Source: Acinetobacter sp. WCHA55
Lineage (GTDB): Bacteria > Pseudomonadota > Gammaproteobacteria > Pseudomonadales > Moraxellaceae
NCBI RefSeq assembly: GCF_002165305.2
Contig: NZ_CP032280.1
Coordinates: 7,540-71,539, forward strand
Length of the DNA: 64,000 nucleotides
Direction: 5' to 3'
The number at the start of each line of letters is the position of its first letter. Position 1 is the stretch's first letter. This document shows positions 24,357-31,820 of this stretch, piece after piece. The position numbers were made by a program, and so were the translations under genes. Under the pieces are notes generated by a model, which was not told where the DNA came from, ran no database searches, and saw only the letters and a list, made by a program, of their open reading frames with translations.

Positions 24357-24619
24357 TATTTTTCACTCTCACTTTTTTTCACTTCAATGCGCTGTTTAAG
24401 CTCTTCTATAGACGTTTTCAGCTCTGGCCCACCATCGGCACCACAAACAAGGCAGTGCGTATAAATACCCATCCCATCTTCATCTGGGGTGAAATTCTCA
24501 GGTAACGGCGCTTTTTCTGCTTCAGCGTCCAGCGCTGATTTATGCGGGGCCAATCCGTAATACGGAAATACCGTGTCATCATCACCGTTAAAACAGTGCT
24601 CACAGTATTGAGTCTTCAC
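24356..24619 (-). CDS. Small zinc-finger-like protein
   Basis: 87 residues. CEHCFNGDDD (residues 6-9) and CLVCGADGG (about 56-59) give two CxxC pairs likely to bind one zinc ion. The C-terminus is a charged helix (TSIEELKQRIEVKKSESE). Similar small proteins (Lar-like or restriction-alleviation-like) exist in phages, but there is no firm match. Adjacent genes touch on both sides. Confidence 0.6.
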   Translation of the reverse strand: MKTQYCEHCFNGDDDTVFPYYGLAPHKSALDAEAEKAPLPENFTPDEDGMGIYTHCLVCGADGGPELKTSIEELKQRIEVKKSESEK

Positions 24620-25174
24620 TTACTCTTCACTCCGCATAGGGCAAATGATCCCGTGTACACGGTCATTGATTTCAATGTACACATTGCCATTTGTTGAAGT
24701 TGGGTAAATACGCGGTGCTGGCATTTTTAGATAAATGGCAGATGCTTTGTGAAACACCATCAAGAAATCAAAATTTAACAATGGAAATTGCTTTGACTCA
24801 TAGCTTTCAGGCTTTGGCATATCCACTTTTTTTATATCTGGGAACTTACCTTCTAATGGCTTAAAAAGCTCATAACAGTCATAGTGATGCAATAGCCAAA
24901 ATTCAGAACTGACTTGGCTTAAATTCACTAAAAAATCACGTTTAGTCCCAAGCTTGGCAATAAAGGACTTCACCACGGCGCTAGGAATAAGAACATCAAA
25001 CCCGACGGCCTCTGGTTCATCACAGATTAAAACCATATGCCCATTCGTCGCACAAACTAAGCCATGCCCGACTTGAACAGACTGTAGGTATGATCTGGGA
25101 TCACTTTTCGCTGAAAACAGAAGGCAAGCCCGTAGGTCGTCATATCTCAACGTATACGTTGCTAATAAATCCAT
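24620..25174 (-). CDS. Sliding-clamp-like (DnaN-fold) protein, tentative
   Basis: 184 residues. The segment RSYLQSVQVGHGLVCATNGH followed by MVLICDE and GFDVLIPSAVVK (about 27-70), then LEGKFPDIKKVDMP (about 125-140), resembles the repeating unit of the bacterial beta clamp, in which a YL...A..DGH strand pair recurs. At this size only one to two of the three clamp domains could be present. It may be a monomeric clamp-like inhibitor or processivity partner. The resemblance is by eye and needs structure comparison. The gene is 1 bp from both neighbours. Confidence 0.45.
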   Translation of the reverse strand: MDLLATYTLRYDDLRACLLFSAKSDPRSYLQSVQVGHGLVCATNGHMVLICDEPEAVGFDVLIPSAVVKSFIAKLGTKRDFLVNLSQVSSEFWLLHHYDCYELFKPLEGKFPDIKKVDMPKPESYESKQFPLLNFDFLMVFHKASAIYLKMPAPRIYPTSTNGNVYIEINDRVHGIICPMRSEE

Positions 25175-25175
25175 A

Positions 25176-25412
25176 TCACAACCCTATATAACCAAGTTCT
25201 TTCATACGGGTACGCAAGGTACCGCGATTCACCCCCAAGGCTTCAGCAATTCGAGTCTGATTATTGCCATATACAGCCATACATCCTTGAATCAAAATAT
25301 CTTCAAGTTGACTTAATAACAGTCCACGTACAGCACCATCATTTTCTTGAATAAAGCGCGTGAAAACAGCTGGATCTACTTGAATTAAAGGCGTAGCTAC
25401 TTTTTGAGCCAT
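25176..25412 (-). CDS. Fis-family nucleoid-associated protein homologue
   Basis: 78 residues. The C-terminal third (about 50-75, NNQTRIAEALGVNRGTLRTR) is the Fis/NtrC-type HTH, and the length and the preceding helices (LLLSQLEDILIQGCMAVYG) fit the whole of Fis, which has about 98 residues in E. coli. Fis dimers bend DNA and affect recombination, replication and transcription. Nearest host homologues would be chromosomal Fis; this copy is phage-encoded, between the clamp-like gene and an XRE regulator. Confident about the HTH, fair on function. Confidence 0.8.
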   Translation of the reverse strand: MAQKVATPLIQVDPAVFTRFIQENDGAVRGLLLSQLEDILIQGCMAVYGNNQTRIAEALGVNRGTLRTRMKELGYIGL

Positions 25413-25431
25413 GTTGAAACTTTCCCAATTT

Positions 25432-25773
25432 TTATTGAACTGATTGAACGACAGAATCGGCGAACTTTTGAAAACGATTGCCTAGTTCCCACGGATTAAA
25501 ACCACTTTCCAAAGCCATTTCTCGTGTACGTGATGACACGATAGGCTTAGGCGTAACATCCATAATTTTGAATAAATGAACATTTAGAAATTCAGCTATA
25601 GCAATAGCCTCGAAACACCGCATTTCACGAACTCCATCCTCAATACGGATATAGCTATTTCGACTGATATTGAGATAGCGGGCCAGCTCTGACGCGCTGA
25701 TATGTTTTGATACTCGTATTGCTTTAATGCGTGCTCCACGCTGAATACGTTTTTCTGGACTGTCCATAGCCAT
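25432..25773 (-). CDS. XRE-family HTH regulator
   Basis: 113 residues. Residues 10-70 (GARIKAIRVSKHISASELARYLNISRNSYIRIEDGVREM) form a clear Cro/C1-type HTH; the rest is a short helical tail. It starts with the last base of the preceding gene's stop codon. It is probably a repressor or co-regulator in the early region; which operators it uses is unknown. Confidence 0.75.
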   Translation of the reverse strand: MAMDSPEKRIQRGARIKAIRVSKHISASELARYLNISRNSYIRIEDGVREMRCFEAIAIAEFLNVHLFKIMDVTPKPIVSSRTREMALESGFNPWELGNRFQKFADSVVQSVQ

Positions 25774-25994
25774 TATTTATCAGCCTTTTTCAAAGTTTTT
25801 TTAACTTCAAATTCCAGATGACCCAGAAAAATCGAAAAACCAATCATGAGTGACACAACCAAAAGGCTTGCTATCCAAGACGCAATACTTGGGTTTTTAT
25901 AAAAAGCTGTAGTGACCTTTAAAACAGCCAACAAGAAATTAATTGTTAAAACCCAAACCAACACATCAGCCCAAAGTGATTCATTAACTTTCAT
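25773..25994 (-). CDS. Small two-span membrane protein
   Basis: 73 residues from MKVNESLWADVLVWVL with two predicted membrane segments (about 9-27 and 39-58) and a charged C-terminus. AGAGAGA precedes this ATG; an ATG five codons upstream sits directly on a T-run derived from a terminator arm. It is the first gene after an operator at 26060-26073. Function unknown. Confidence 0.6.
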   Translation of the reverse strand: MKVNESLWADVLVWVLTINFLLAVLKVTTAFYKNPSIASWIASLLVVSLMIGFSIFLGHLEFEVKKTLKKADK

Positions 25995-26009
25995 ATTCTC
26001 TCTAAGCAT

Positions 26010-26033
26010 AAAAAAGCCCTATAATTATTCCTG
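26010..26033 (-). promoter_or_regulatory. Truncated copy of the box-plus-terminator arrangement
   Basis: On the minus strand CAGGAATAATT is followed directly by ATAGGGCTTTTTT and an ATG. Compared with 43114-43182 the 5' arm (AGCCCTAT) is missing, so no hairpin can form. It looks like a decayed copy. Confidence 0.5.
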
Positions 26034-26059
26034 ACTGAGTATAATATTCAATCTATACT

Positions 26060-26073
26060 ATTCGCAATAGAAT
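26060..26073. promoter_or_regulatory. Putative CI-type operator
   Basis: ATTCG-CAAT-AGAAT, with one mismatch in the left half. It lies 65-80 bp upstream of the small membrane protein gene. TTGAATATTATAC next to it could be part of a promoter. Confidence 0.55.
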
Positions 26074-26132
26074 AATTAAGGAATAGGCAAAAAAAATGCC
26101 CTTTACTGAGGGCATATCTGAAATTCACTGCG

Positions 26133-26669
26133 CTATCGATCTATGACATTAACAATTGACTGCAGTTCATCAAGATTAATAAATTCATCGGCTAGGTTTT
26201 CATTTAGACATGCTGAAGACAACCACATGCGCCCACCAAACACAGAATATTCAGCGAACTCATTGCATCCAGTGCGATAATATTTACCTGATAAGTAATT
26301 GAAATACCTACTCCCCTCTGGCCGTGCTTCTAATATTGTCTTCACAGCATCCACCCCGATCACTTCAAATGGATAGCTATGCGATGCTTTCTGTCTGAAC
26401 TCACCTACTCCAAACACATAATTTTCGCGCTTAAAGTCATCCCATGGGCGATTTAACGACAACATTGGCACAAAGGCATCTAAATATCGAATGTAACGCT
26501 CTACGGGCTTTCTATAGGCCTCTCCAATGTATTTTTCATCCCTATAGAAGATAGGATGGCCCATGTTCATACGGAAATCTGTTGCTTGTTTCGGAATAAG
26601 GCCCATCACACTTAAAGTAAGCTCTCTATCCGCCAGCAACATATCTAGCTCTTCATCAAAGATCGTCAT
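26133..26669 (-). CDS. Hypothetical protein
   Basis: 178 residues from MTIFDEELDMLLADRELTL. This ATG overlaps the previous stop as ATGA, a coupling signal; a longer frame lacks one. It is soluble and aromatic-rich (NYVFGVGEFRQKASHSYPFEV). No domain recognised. It is the last gene of a two-gene unit controlled by the operator at 26880. Confidence 0.65.
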   Translation of the reverse strand: MTIFDEELDMLLADRELTLSVMGLIPKQATDFRMNMGHPIFYRDEKYIGEAYRKPVERYIRYLDAFVPMLSLNRPWDDFKRENYVFGVGEFRQKASHSYPFEVIGVDAVKTILEARPEGSRYFNYLSGKYYRTGCNEFAEYSVFGGRMWLSSACLNENLADEFINLDELQSIVNVIDR

Positions 26670-26854
26670 TGTTTTACCCGTTTTACCTTCCCTTTGCATG
26701 CAGGGAATTGATTCACTAATTGCAAAATAACGTCATCTGCACCACGGCCACTTAACAGCCCAGTCTTTGGCACATGCATTCCTTTCGGGGCGAACGTGAT
26801 TTCATAAGAAAATTGATAAGTTTGAGTGTGAATATCTTGTGTATATGTACTCAT
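26666..26854 (-). CDS. Small hypothetical protein under operator control
   Basis: 62 residues from MSTYTQDIHTQTYQFSYEIT. GGGGAT lies just before this ATG. An upstream in-frame ATG at 26881 overlaps the operator and is unlikely to be used. The beta-strand pattern (YQFSYEITFAPKGMHVPKTG) suggests a small domain. It overlaps the next gene by 4 bp. Confidence 0.6.
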   Translation of the reverse strand: MSTYTQDIHTQTYQFSYEITFAPKGMHVPKTGLLSGRGADDVILQLVNQFPACKGKVKRVKQ

Positions 26855-26879
26855 TTTATCCCCAGTTTGAATAGTAGCC

Positions 26880-26893
26880 ATTCCAAAGGGAAT
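26880..26893. promoter_or_regulatory. Putative CI-type operator
   Basis: ATTCC-AAAG-GGAAT, an exact inverted repeat of the half site, 26 bp before the start of the 26666-26854 gene. It also overlaps the alternative ATG of that gene. Confidence 0.6.
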
Positions 26894-26924
26894 AGCTACA
26901 GCGTTTTTTTATATGTAGTTTTAA

Positions 26925-27869
26925 CTACGCCATGTGCTTGGTAACAGAATTAATCGTCTTAAGGCTCTTTGTCACCAGATTGTATTTATAGACTGGGATA
27001 CCCACATCCCCCAAAGCATCAATACCCCCCAATAATTCAGGCTCCAATAAGCAATAAACTTCATCGATATTCAGGTCGATTAATTTTGGCGCACAATTTG
27101 GGCACGGCGCACTATGCGCAAAACTGATTATCTGGCCCACTTGGTTACGTTCTTTTCGCGGAACATTCAATGAGGCAAAGAAAGTTGCATGAATATGCGG
27201 ATCATTCTTATCGCATACATGGCTTTTACACATATCATTAAACTTAGTATCAAAACCAATAGATAAAATTCTGTATTTATCCCCATCACGACGGCAAATC
27301 ACCGCACTATCTTCATTGCCCGCATCGGCCTGTTGCTTAATCATATCGGCCAAGCCCATGATCTCAAGCAACGTATAAGACTTCTTTTGAACTTCATCGC
27401 TCAAATAAGCTTTAACATCGATTTTTTCATGGTTATACGAATGGTCACGGCGCTCATTTTCAATTTCACGGATCGCCTGTTTAATTCCTTCAACACCGTA
27501 ACTAATAAGGCGATAGCGACTGTCCCCTTTTGATTTAGATAAATCACGGATCACATTCGACGATGTTTCAAGCTTTTCAGCCAACTTGCCAATGCGCCCC
27601 TGACCTTTACGGGTGAAACGTAAAAAGAACGGGAAAAACTTAATACATTCACGCTCAAGCGCTTCAATTTCGCTTTTCTTTCGCTCTACGGTATTCACCA
27701 GCTCAGCTGACATTCGATTTTCAAAAATCGTGTCATACAAATCTTTTTTATTTTTTCCCGTGGCCTTAGCCAATACCGTCATCCGACCACGGCGGGCACG
27801 TACCCATTTTTTGATTAGTTCAACGCGCAAAATGTTATTTTCAATACGCACAGTAGCACTTGCTTTCAT
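26925..27869 (-). CDS. Deaminase-like protein with substituted catalytic Glu
   Basis: 314 residues. The C-terminal part (about 185-290) has the order of a cytidine/deoxycytidylate deaminase: a His in HAT (227-229), then PCPNC (255-259) with the two metal Cys. The usual motif is HAE; here the proton-shuttling Glu is Thr229. So the zinc site could form but classic catalysis should be lost. The N-terminal 150 residues are basic with two HTH-like helical parts. It may be a nucleotide sensor or decoy. The gene precedes (5' to 3') no overlapping neighbour and follows the helicase loader by 21 bp. Confidence 0.65.
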   Translation of the reverse strand: MKASATVRIENNILRVELIKKWVRARRGRMTVLAKATGKNKKDLYDTIFENRMSAELVNTVERKKSEIEALERECIKFFPFFLRFTRKGQGRIGKLAEKLETSSNVIRDLSKSKGDSRYRLISYGVEGIKQAIREIENERRDHSYNHEKIDVKAYLSDEVQKKSYTLLEIMGLADMIKQQADAGNEDSAVICRRDGDKYRILSIGFDTKFNDMCKSHVCDKNDPHIHATFFASLNVPRKERNQVGQIISFAHSAPCPNCAPKLIDLNIDEVYCLLEPELLGGIDALGDVGIPVYKYNLVTKSLKTINSVTKHMA

Positions 27870-27890
27870 GTTTGACCCTCTTGTTTTTAA

Positions 27891-28853
27891 TTAAAACATT
27901 TCAATCTCTTCTGGACTGGTGCCAGCGCGATAACTGCCCCAGTCAAAATTCGCAATAATCACTCGATTCTTTTCAAAAAACCGATCAGCCGATCTAGCGC
28001 CAATCGCCAGCTTTAAATCATCATGCATAAGGTTTGATGTGATAATCGTCGGCAAACGACGCTTATACCGTTCATCAAGCAAATTCGCGTATAAATCCAA
28101 TAAATGCGTATTTGTAGATGAAATCGTCCCAACATCATCAATCACCAAAATGCTTTTTTCAGCCAACCGCGCAATCATTGCTTTTTGCGTATCAGTGTTT
28201 GATTTCCAGATTGCTGTGAGCTGATTTAAAAGATTTGGCTCACTCACAAACTGCACCGATAAACGGCCCTTCAACCGAATATCACGCTCATCCTGTACAC
28301 CATCGGCCAGCGCACGATTCAATACCGCCTGAAGTAGAATACTCGCGTACAAAGTCTTGCCCGTGCCCAAATTCCCAGACAACAAAATGTTCTTGGCACC
28401 TTCAGAATGACCTGTACTGATTAAATCCTTCACATACTGGATAAGCCGACCAACAATAAGTCGCTGTTTAGGGCTTCGCATATCATCCTGACCAGCAAAA
28501 GTCTGCCCAATATAATTTTCTGGAATGCCCGTTTTTTTAAGCTCTTCATTCACTGTCTGTTGAATGAGTGGTTTTAACTCAATATCTCTCTTCACCCCCA
28601 CACAATCGGGGCAATGTCTTGCCATTTTTGCCATAAAGCGGGGCACTTCAATTAATTTTTCGCCGTGTGTATCGCACATTATGACAACTTCAACCAGCTC
28701 CGACTGGGATTGAATAGTTTGCTTTTCAATCGCCTTTTGTTCACTCTTCTTTAGATTCTCCGACTCACAGTGAGGACAAGCCATTGAAGGATCTGTGACA
28801 AATTTTATGTAATCACCGTGAAGTACACAGTGCATTGTCTTTTTGGTTTGCAT
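27891..28853 (-). CDS. DnaC-like AAA+ helicase loader with N-terminal zinc motifs
   Basis: 320 residues from MQTKKTMHC. Two N-terminal metal-binding patterns (C9...CPHC 26-29; C60...CPDC 81-84) precede an AAA+ domain: Walker A GNLGTGKT (160-167), Walker B LVIDDVG, and sensor TSNL. This is the DnaC/IstB-like fold of proteins that load the replicative helicase. It probably loads host DnaB at the phage lytic origin with the adjacent initiator (28868-29926). GGGGGCTG upstream supports this ATG. A chaperone-like loader in a genome that also has Rep and iterons implies a second replication mode. Confidence 0.85.
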   Translation of the reverse strand: MQTKKTMHCVLHGDYIKFVTDPSMACPHCESENLKKSEQKAIEKQTIQSQSELVEVVIMCDTHGEKLIEVPRFMAKMARHCPDCVGVKRDIELKPLIQQTVNEELKKTGIPENYIGQTFAGQDDMRSPKQRLIVGRLIQYVKDLISTGHSEGAKNILLSGNLGTGKTLYASILLQAVLNRALADGVQDERDIRLKGRLSVQFVSEPNLLNQLTAIWKSNTDTQKAMIARLAEKSILVIDDVGTISSTNTHLLDLYANLLDERYKRRLPTIITSNLMHDDLKLAIGARSADRFFEKNRVIIANFDWGSYRAGTSPEEIEMF

Positions 28854-28867
28854 ATCAGCCCCCATTT

Positions 28868-29926
28868 TTAAAACCCTTCTAAGCTTTTCAGATAGTTTTC
28901 ATCGGCTGGCTGAATAGGCTCAGGTATACCAGCATTCACTGGAAATGGATTACAGCCCGATTGCTGGCGCTGTATGCGCTGATTTAAGTCATTTTGCTTA
29001 GCAGACGCGGTTTTAGTTGCTGGCATTGGTATATCAAAACCAAGTGCTCTTAGACGGGCTATGTGCTTTGCATACTCTTGCTTGGTGTATTTCAAGCGAT
29101 TCAAGTACACAATGAAATTATGCAGGCGCTTATGCTCAGGTAGGTGCTTGTATTTTTCATGTTGTTGATTGAAGTCAATCAAGAAACGATTCAATTGCTC
29201 TTGTGAAGTCAAAAAAGTGGATAGACCAGACATACCCAATTTGTACTGCAGTTGCGGGTTATCCAATTGCAGATGCCATTTTCTTAATAGCGTGCCTTGG
29301 TCTAATGGTTGCTCTTGATTTTCCTGATTACCAATCATGCTTTCATCCGCTTTATTACTACTAAGAATAGTATTTCTTGAATCATAGTTATTATTAGTGT
29401 CGCCTTTTCCGCTTACGGCTTTCCCGTTTGCGGTTGAGTTCACACTTTCAATTTTCACGGCGCTTTCATCCAGACCATCAAAGCCGAATAAGTCCATTTG
29501 CGGTGAAGGCTGAACATCCCCAGCGATTCCATCCAAATCTAAATCAGCGACCACCACACCTAGCGATTGCTCATAAATCTGGTAAGTCACTGTATCGAAT
29601 TGCCCATTACTGGACTTAGATTGGATCATGCGTATATAGCCCGCCGTGATTAAACGGTCTATCATCCCGCGAATAGCGTCACGGCCCTCTATGCTCTTCT
29701 TAACGACGGCTTGAATACAAAGCCTATGATGATCCGACCAAGAAAGTAGCTGGCACATAAGGCCACGATCAGAATGCTTTATTGTGGTATCCCGCAATAG
29801 CTTATTGGTGACAAGCGTATAAGGATTTTGTCGATCATGCGGTGCCCGAAAAATATTTTTATCATTTTCAGGCGCGTTACTGGATAACACCGAACTAAAA
29901 ATGTCGGCATTGGCTAGGCTAGTCAT
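28868..29926 (-). CDS. Phage replication initiation protein, O/DnaD-like
   Basis: 352 residues. Residues 30-125 carry a winged helix: YTLVTNKLLRDTTIKHSDRG, LMCQLLSWSDHHRLCIQAVV, then AIRGMIDRLITAGYIRMIQ, as in phage replication proteins that open the origin. The middle is low complexity (SNKADESMIGNQENQEQP). The C-terminal part has a charged helical region for helicase or loader contact. It lies 14 bp upstream of the loader gene. A lytic origin is often inside such a gene, but no iteron was found here. It is the first gene after the Cro-like gene. Confidence 0.75.
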   Translation of the reverse strand: MTSLANADIFSSVLSSNAPENDKNIFRAPHDRQNPYTLVTNKLLRDTTIKHSDRGLMCQLLSWSDHHRLCIQAVVKKSIEGRDAIRGMIDRLITAGYIRMIQSKSSNGQFDTVTYQIYEQSLGVVVADLDLDGIAGDVQPSPQMDLFGFDGLDESAVKIESVNSTANGKAVSGKGDTNNNYDSRNTILSSNKADESMIGNQENQEQPLDQGTLLRKWHLQLDNPQLQYKLGMSGLSTFLTSQEQLNRFLIDFNQQHEKYKHLPEHKRLHNFIVYLNRLKYTKQEYAKHIARLRALGFDIPMPATKTASAKQNDLNQRIQRQQSGCNPFPVNAGIPEPIQPADENYLKSLEGF

Positions 29927-30002
29927 TGTTTATCCCTGATTTGAAAACATTTATGTAACTTTCGTCACATATTTGTTTAGTTTTTGTACACGTTTTAAAG
30001 CA

Positions 30003-30329
30003 TCAGTTTTGCTTTTTAACACCTTGTTTTGCATATTTTTTTAAATCATAAAGGTATGCTTGATAATCAAAAAATATAGTCGTTGAAGGAATAGCCCCAT
30101 TAGTAAAGATTTCAAGACGATGGGCCACCTCCAACGGTACCAACAGCGCCCCAGATAAATAGCGATTAATTGTCCCTTGAGAAACCTTTAAAACATCACC
30201 AGCATGTGTCTGATTTTTAAAAAAAATCTTATATGCGTTATTGAAATTTTTAATCGCTTTCTTACCCTCTTCTGGAACGACATCAATGAGCTTTTTTCTG
30301 GGTTCACCCTTGCGAATTTTAGTGTGCAT
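30003..30329 (-). CDS. Cro-like HTH protein
   Basis: 108 residues. Residues 40-85 (QTHAGDVLKVSQGTINRYLS) form an HTH of the YdaS/Cro type. The gene is divergent from the CI-like repressor with an operator between them, the classic immunity arrangement. It would favour lytic development. The frame's C-terminal tail is charged and helical. The true start may be this ATG; no better site is visible. Confidence 0.7.
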   Translation of the reverse strand: MHTKIRKGEPRKKLIDVVPEEGKKAIKNFNNAYKIFFKNQTHAGDVLKVSQGTINRYLSGALLVPLEVAHRLEIFTNGAIPSTTIFFDYQAYLYDLKKYAKQGVKKQN

Positions 30330-30377
30330 TTTTCAAGTTCCTCTCCAAATTCTTTATTTTGGTTAGAATCGGATGCT

Positions 30378-30391
30378 ATTCTCAAAAGAAT
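30378..30391. promoter_or_regulatory. Putative CI-type operator in the immunity region
   Basis: ATTCT-CAAA-AGAAT between the divergent Cro-like and CI-like genes. Repressor binding here would control both. The surrounding 30330-30517 region is AT-rich and probably holds both promoters. Confidence 0.7.
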
Positions 30392-30517
30392 AATTAATCA
30401 AGTTTTATCTTTATACTACCTAACCTTGGGCATTTGTTATTTATTCACTTATTTGCATAATTGTCCCAAATCTATGCTCGATAGATCATCGATTAATCAA
30501 CTTTGGAGAAACAATTC

Positions 30518-31309
30518 ATGAATGCACAGCCAGAAAATAACAGCAAAAACAATGATAACGTTTGGGAAAACATTAAAATCGAAGACGATAAGGCTGAGGG
30601 TGGGCAAATCATTTCTTACATTAAAAAAGGACGTGGACTACAGCGCACAAAGCGACCGCTTGGGGCCGTGCGCTTAGAACTTGTATTAGATGAACTCAAG
30701 ATGTCTCAGTCTGAACTGGCTCGACGTATTGACTCAGGCCAATCAACCATTAGTAAAATTATCAGTGGTGAAACTCGTAACTCCCACCTACTTGAATCCA
30801 TTGCCAAGGTGGTCGGAAAGAATAAGGACTGGTTAGCAGGGAATGATACAAACGATAAAAACATAGCAGTGATTAATAACAATTCTTTATTCATTGAGCA
30901 GTCACCATTCACTATCGTTAATCATTATTACCATGGCAAAGAAGGATTGGAGCTGTCCGACTTAGAACGTAAAGAAGCCAAAAGCATCATTATCGTTTCT
31001 AATGATCAAATTACGAATATTCAGAATCGTGAACTCCGTTTCATCATAGAGCCTGACCGTGCTATGTCCCCAGAAATCAAGGCTGGCGCTTGTGTAACTT
31101 TTGACACCTTAGACAAAAATATAACCAATGGCGATATGTTTGTAGTACAGACTGGGAACCAGATTTTTACTCGTTGTCTGTATGTACAGCCGAATAATTC
31201 AATTTTAATTCGTGCTAAAGAATCGGACTTCCCTGACTACACAATCTCTCGCAGTGAGGAAAGCTTTAGTATTCTGGGCCGTGTGGTGTATGTGACCAAT
31301 AAAATATAA
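30518..31309 (+). CDS. CI/LexA-like repressor with degenerate S24 peptidase
   Basis: 263 residues from MNAQPENNSKNN; GGAG is about nine bases upstream, and an earlier TTG in frame is unlikely. N-terminal HTH (about 50-95, MSQSELARRIDSGQSTISKI). C-terminal part (about 165-263) has the S24 (LexA/UmuD) fold, but the usual catalytic segment GDSMEP reads RAMSP (A182 for Ser) and the Lys is replaced by Thr/Arg (T218-R219). Autocleavage should be impossible, so induction by the RecA route is unlikely. Probably needs an antirepressor. It likely binds ATTCY-N4-RGAAT. A terminator follows. Confidence 0.85.
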   Translation: MNAQPENNSKNNDNVWENIKIEDDKAEGGQIISYIKKGRGLQRTKRPLGAVRLELVLDELKMSQSELARRIDSGQSTISKIISGETRNSHLLESIAKVVGKNKDWLAGNDTNDKNIAVINNNSLFIEQSPFTIVNHYYHGKEGLELSDLERKEAKSIIIVSNDQITNIQNRELRFIIEPDRAMSPEIKAGACVTFDTLDKNITNGDMFVVQTGNQIFTRCLYVQPNNSILIRAKESDFPDYTISRSEESFSILGRVVYVTNKI

Positions 31310-31334
31310 AAACCTCATTTGTACATTTTTTAAC

Positions 31335-31366
31335 AAAAAAGTGGCTTTCTAAGTCACTTTTTTTTA
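31335..31366 (+). terminator. Rho-independent terminator after the repressor
   Basis: AAAAGTGGCTTTC...AAGTCACTTTTTTTT, 26 bp after the repressor stop. Confidence 0.9.
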
Positions 31367-31429
31367 TGCCTTTTTTTGAATAGTTTGGCTGGATTTATTT
31401 AATTATCTATTCCCTATTGCATAATAACT

Positions 31430-31443
31430 ATTCTCATGAGAAT
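31430..31443. promoter_or_regulatory. Putative CI-type operator
   Basis: ATTCTCATGAGAAT, the most perfect palindrome of the set, 15 bp upstream of the start at 31458. It suggests that the ERF operon is repressed in the lysogen. Confidence 0.7.
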
Positions 31444-31457
31444 ATTATTGCATCACA

Positions 31458-31817
31458 ATGTTACTAGCCAGACATATGAAAACTTTATCAAATCATGAAT
31501 TAAGTAATAAGCATGACTTATTACAAAAAGAGAATAGCAAAGTAGTTCACACTGCTTATGTGACAGATACAGCTAAACCCCTTATCGATCTAAACCAAGT
31601 TCACACAAAATTTAGCGTAAAAGTCAAAGCCCATGACAAGGCGCTAAAAATACTAATGGTTTTGCTCTTTTCTTTCATTGGGGCAGTTATTTTCACGAAA
31701 TTACTGGTACGCGCTATCGATATTGAGTCTGAGGCTCAGGAATACGTGTTGCTTGATTATAAAGATGACCTTAACAAAAAGATCTCTTTTGAAGCACCTC
31801 AGACAGACAAGGAATAA
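31458..31817 (+). CDS. Small single-span membrane protein
   Basis: 119 residues with a hydrophilic N-terminal half, a membrane segment at about 66-88 (LKILMVLLFSFIGAVIFTKLLV), and an acidic C-terminus. A second ATG is available at 31476; no ribosome binding site separates the two. It is 3 bp from the ERF gene. Membrane protein of unknown function. Confidence 0.65.
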   Translation: MLLARHMKTLSNHELSNKHDLLQKENSKVVHTAYVTDTAKPLIDLNQVHTKFSVKVKAHDKALKILMVLLFSFIGAVIFTKLLVRAIDIESEAQEYVLLDYKDDLNKKISFEAPQTDKE

Positions 31818-31820
31818 GCC

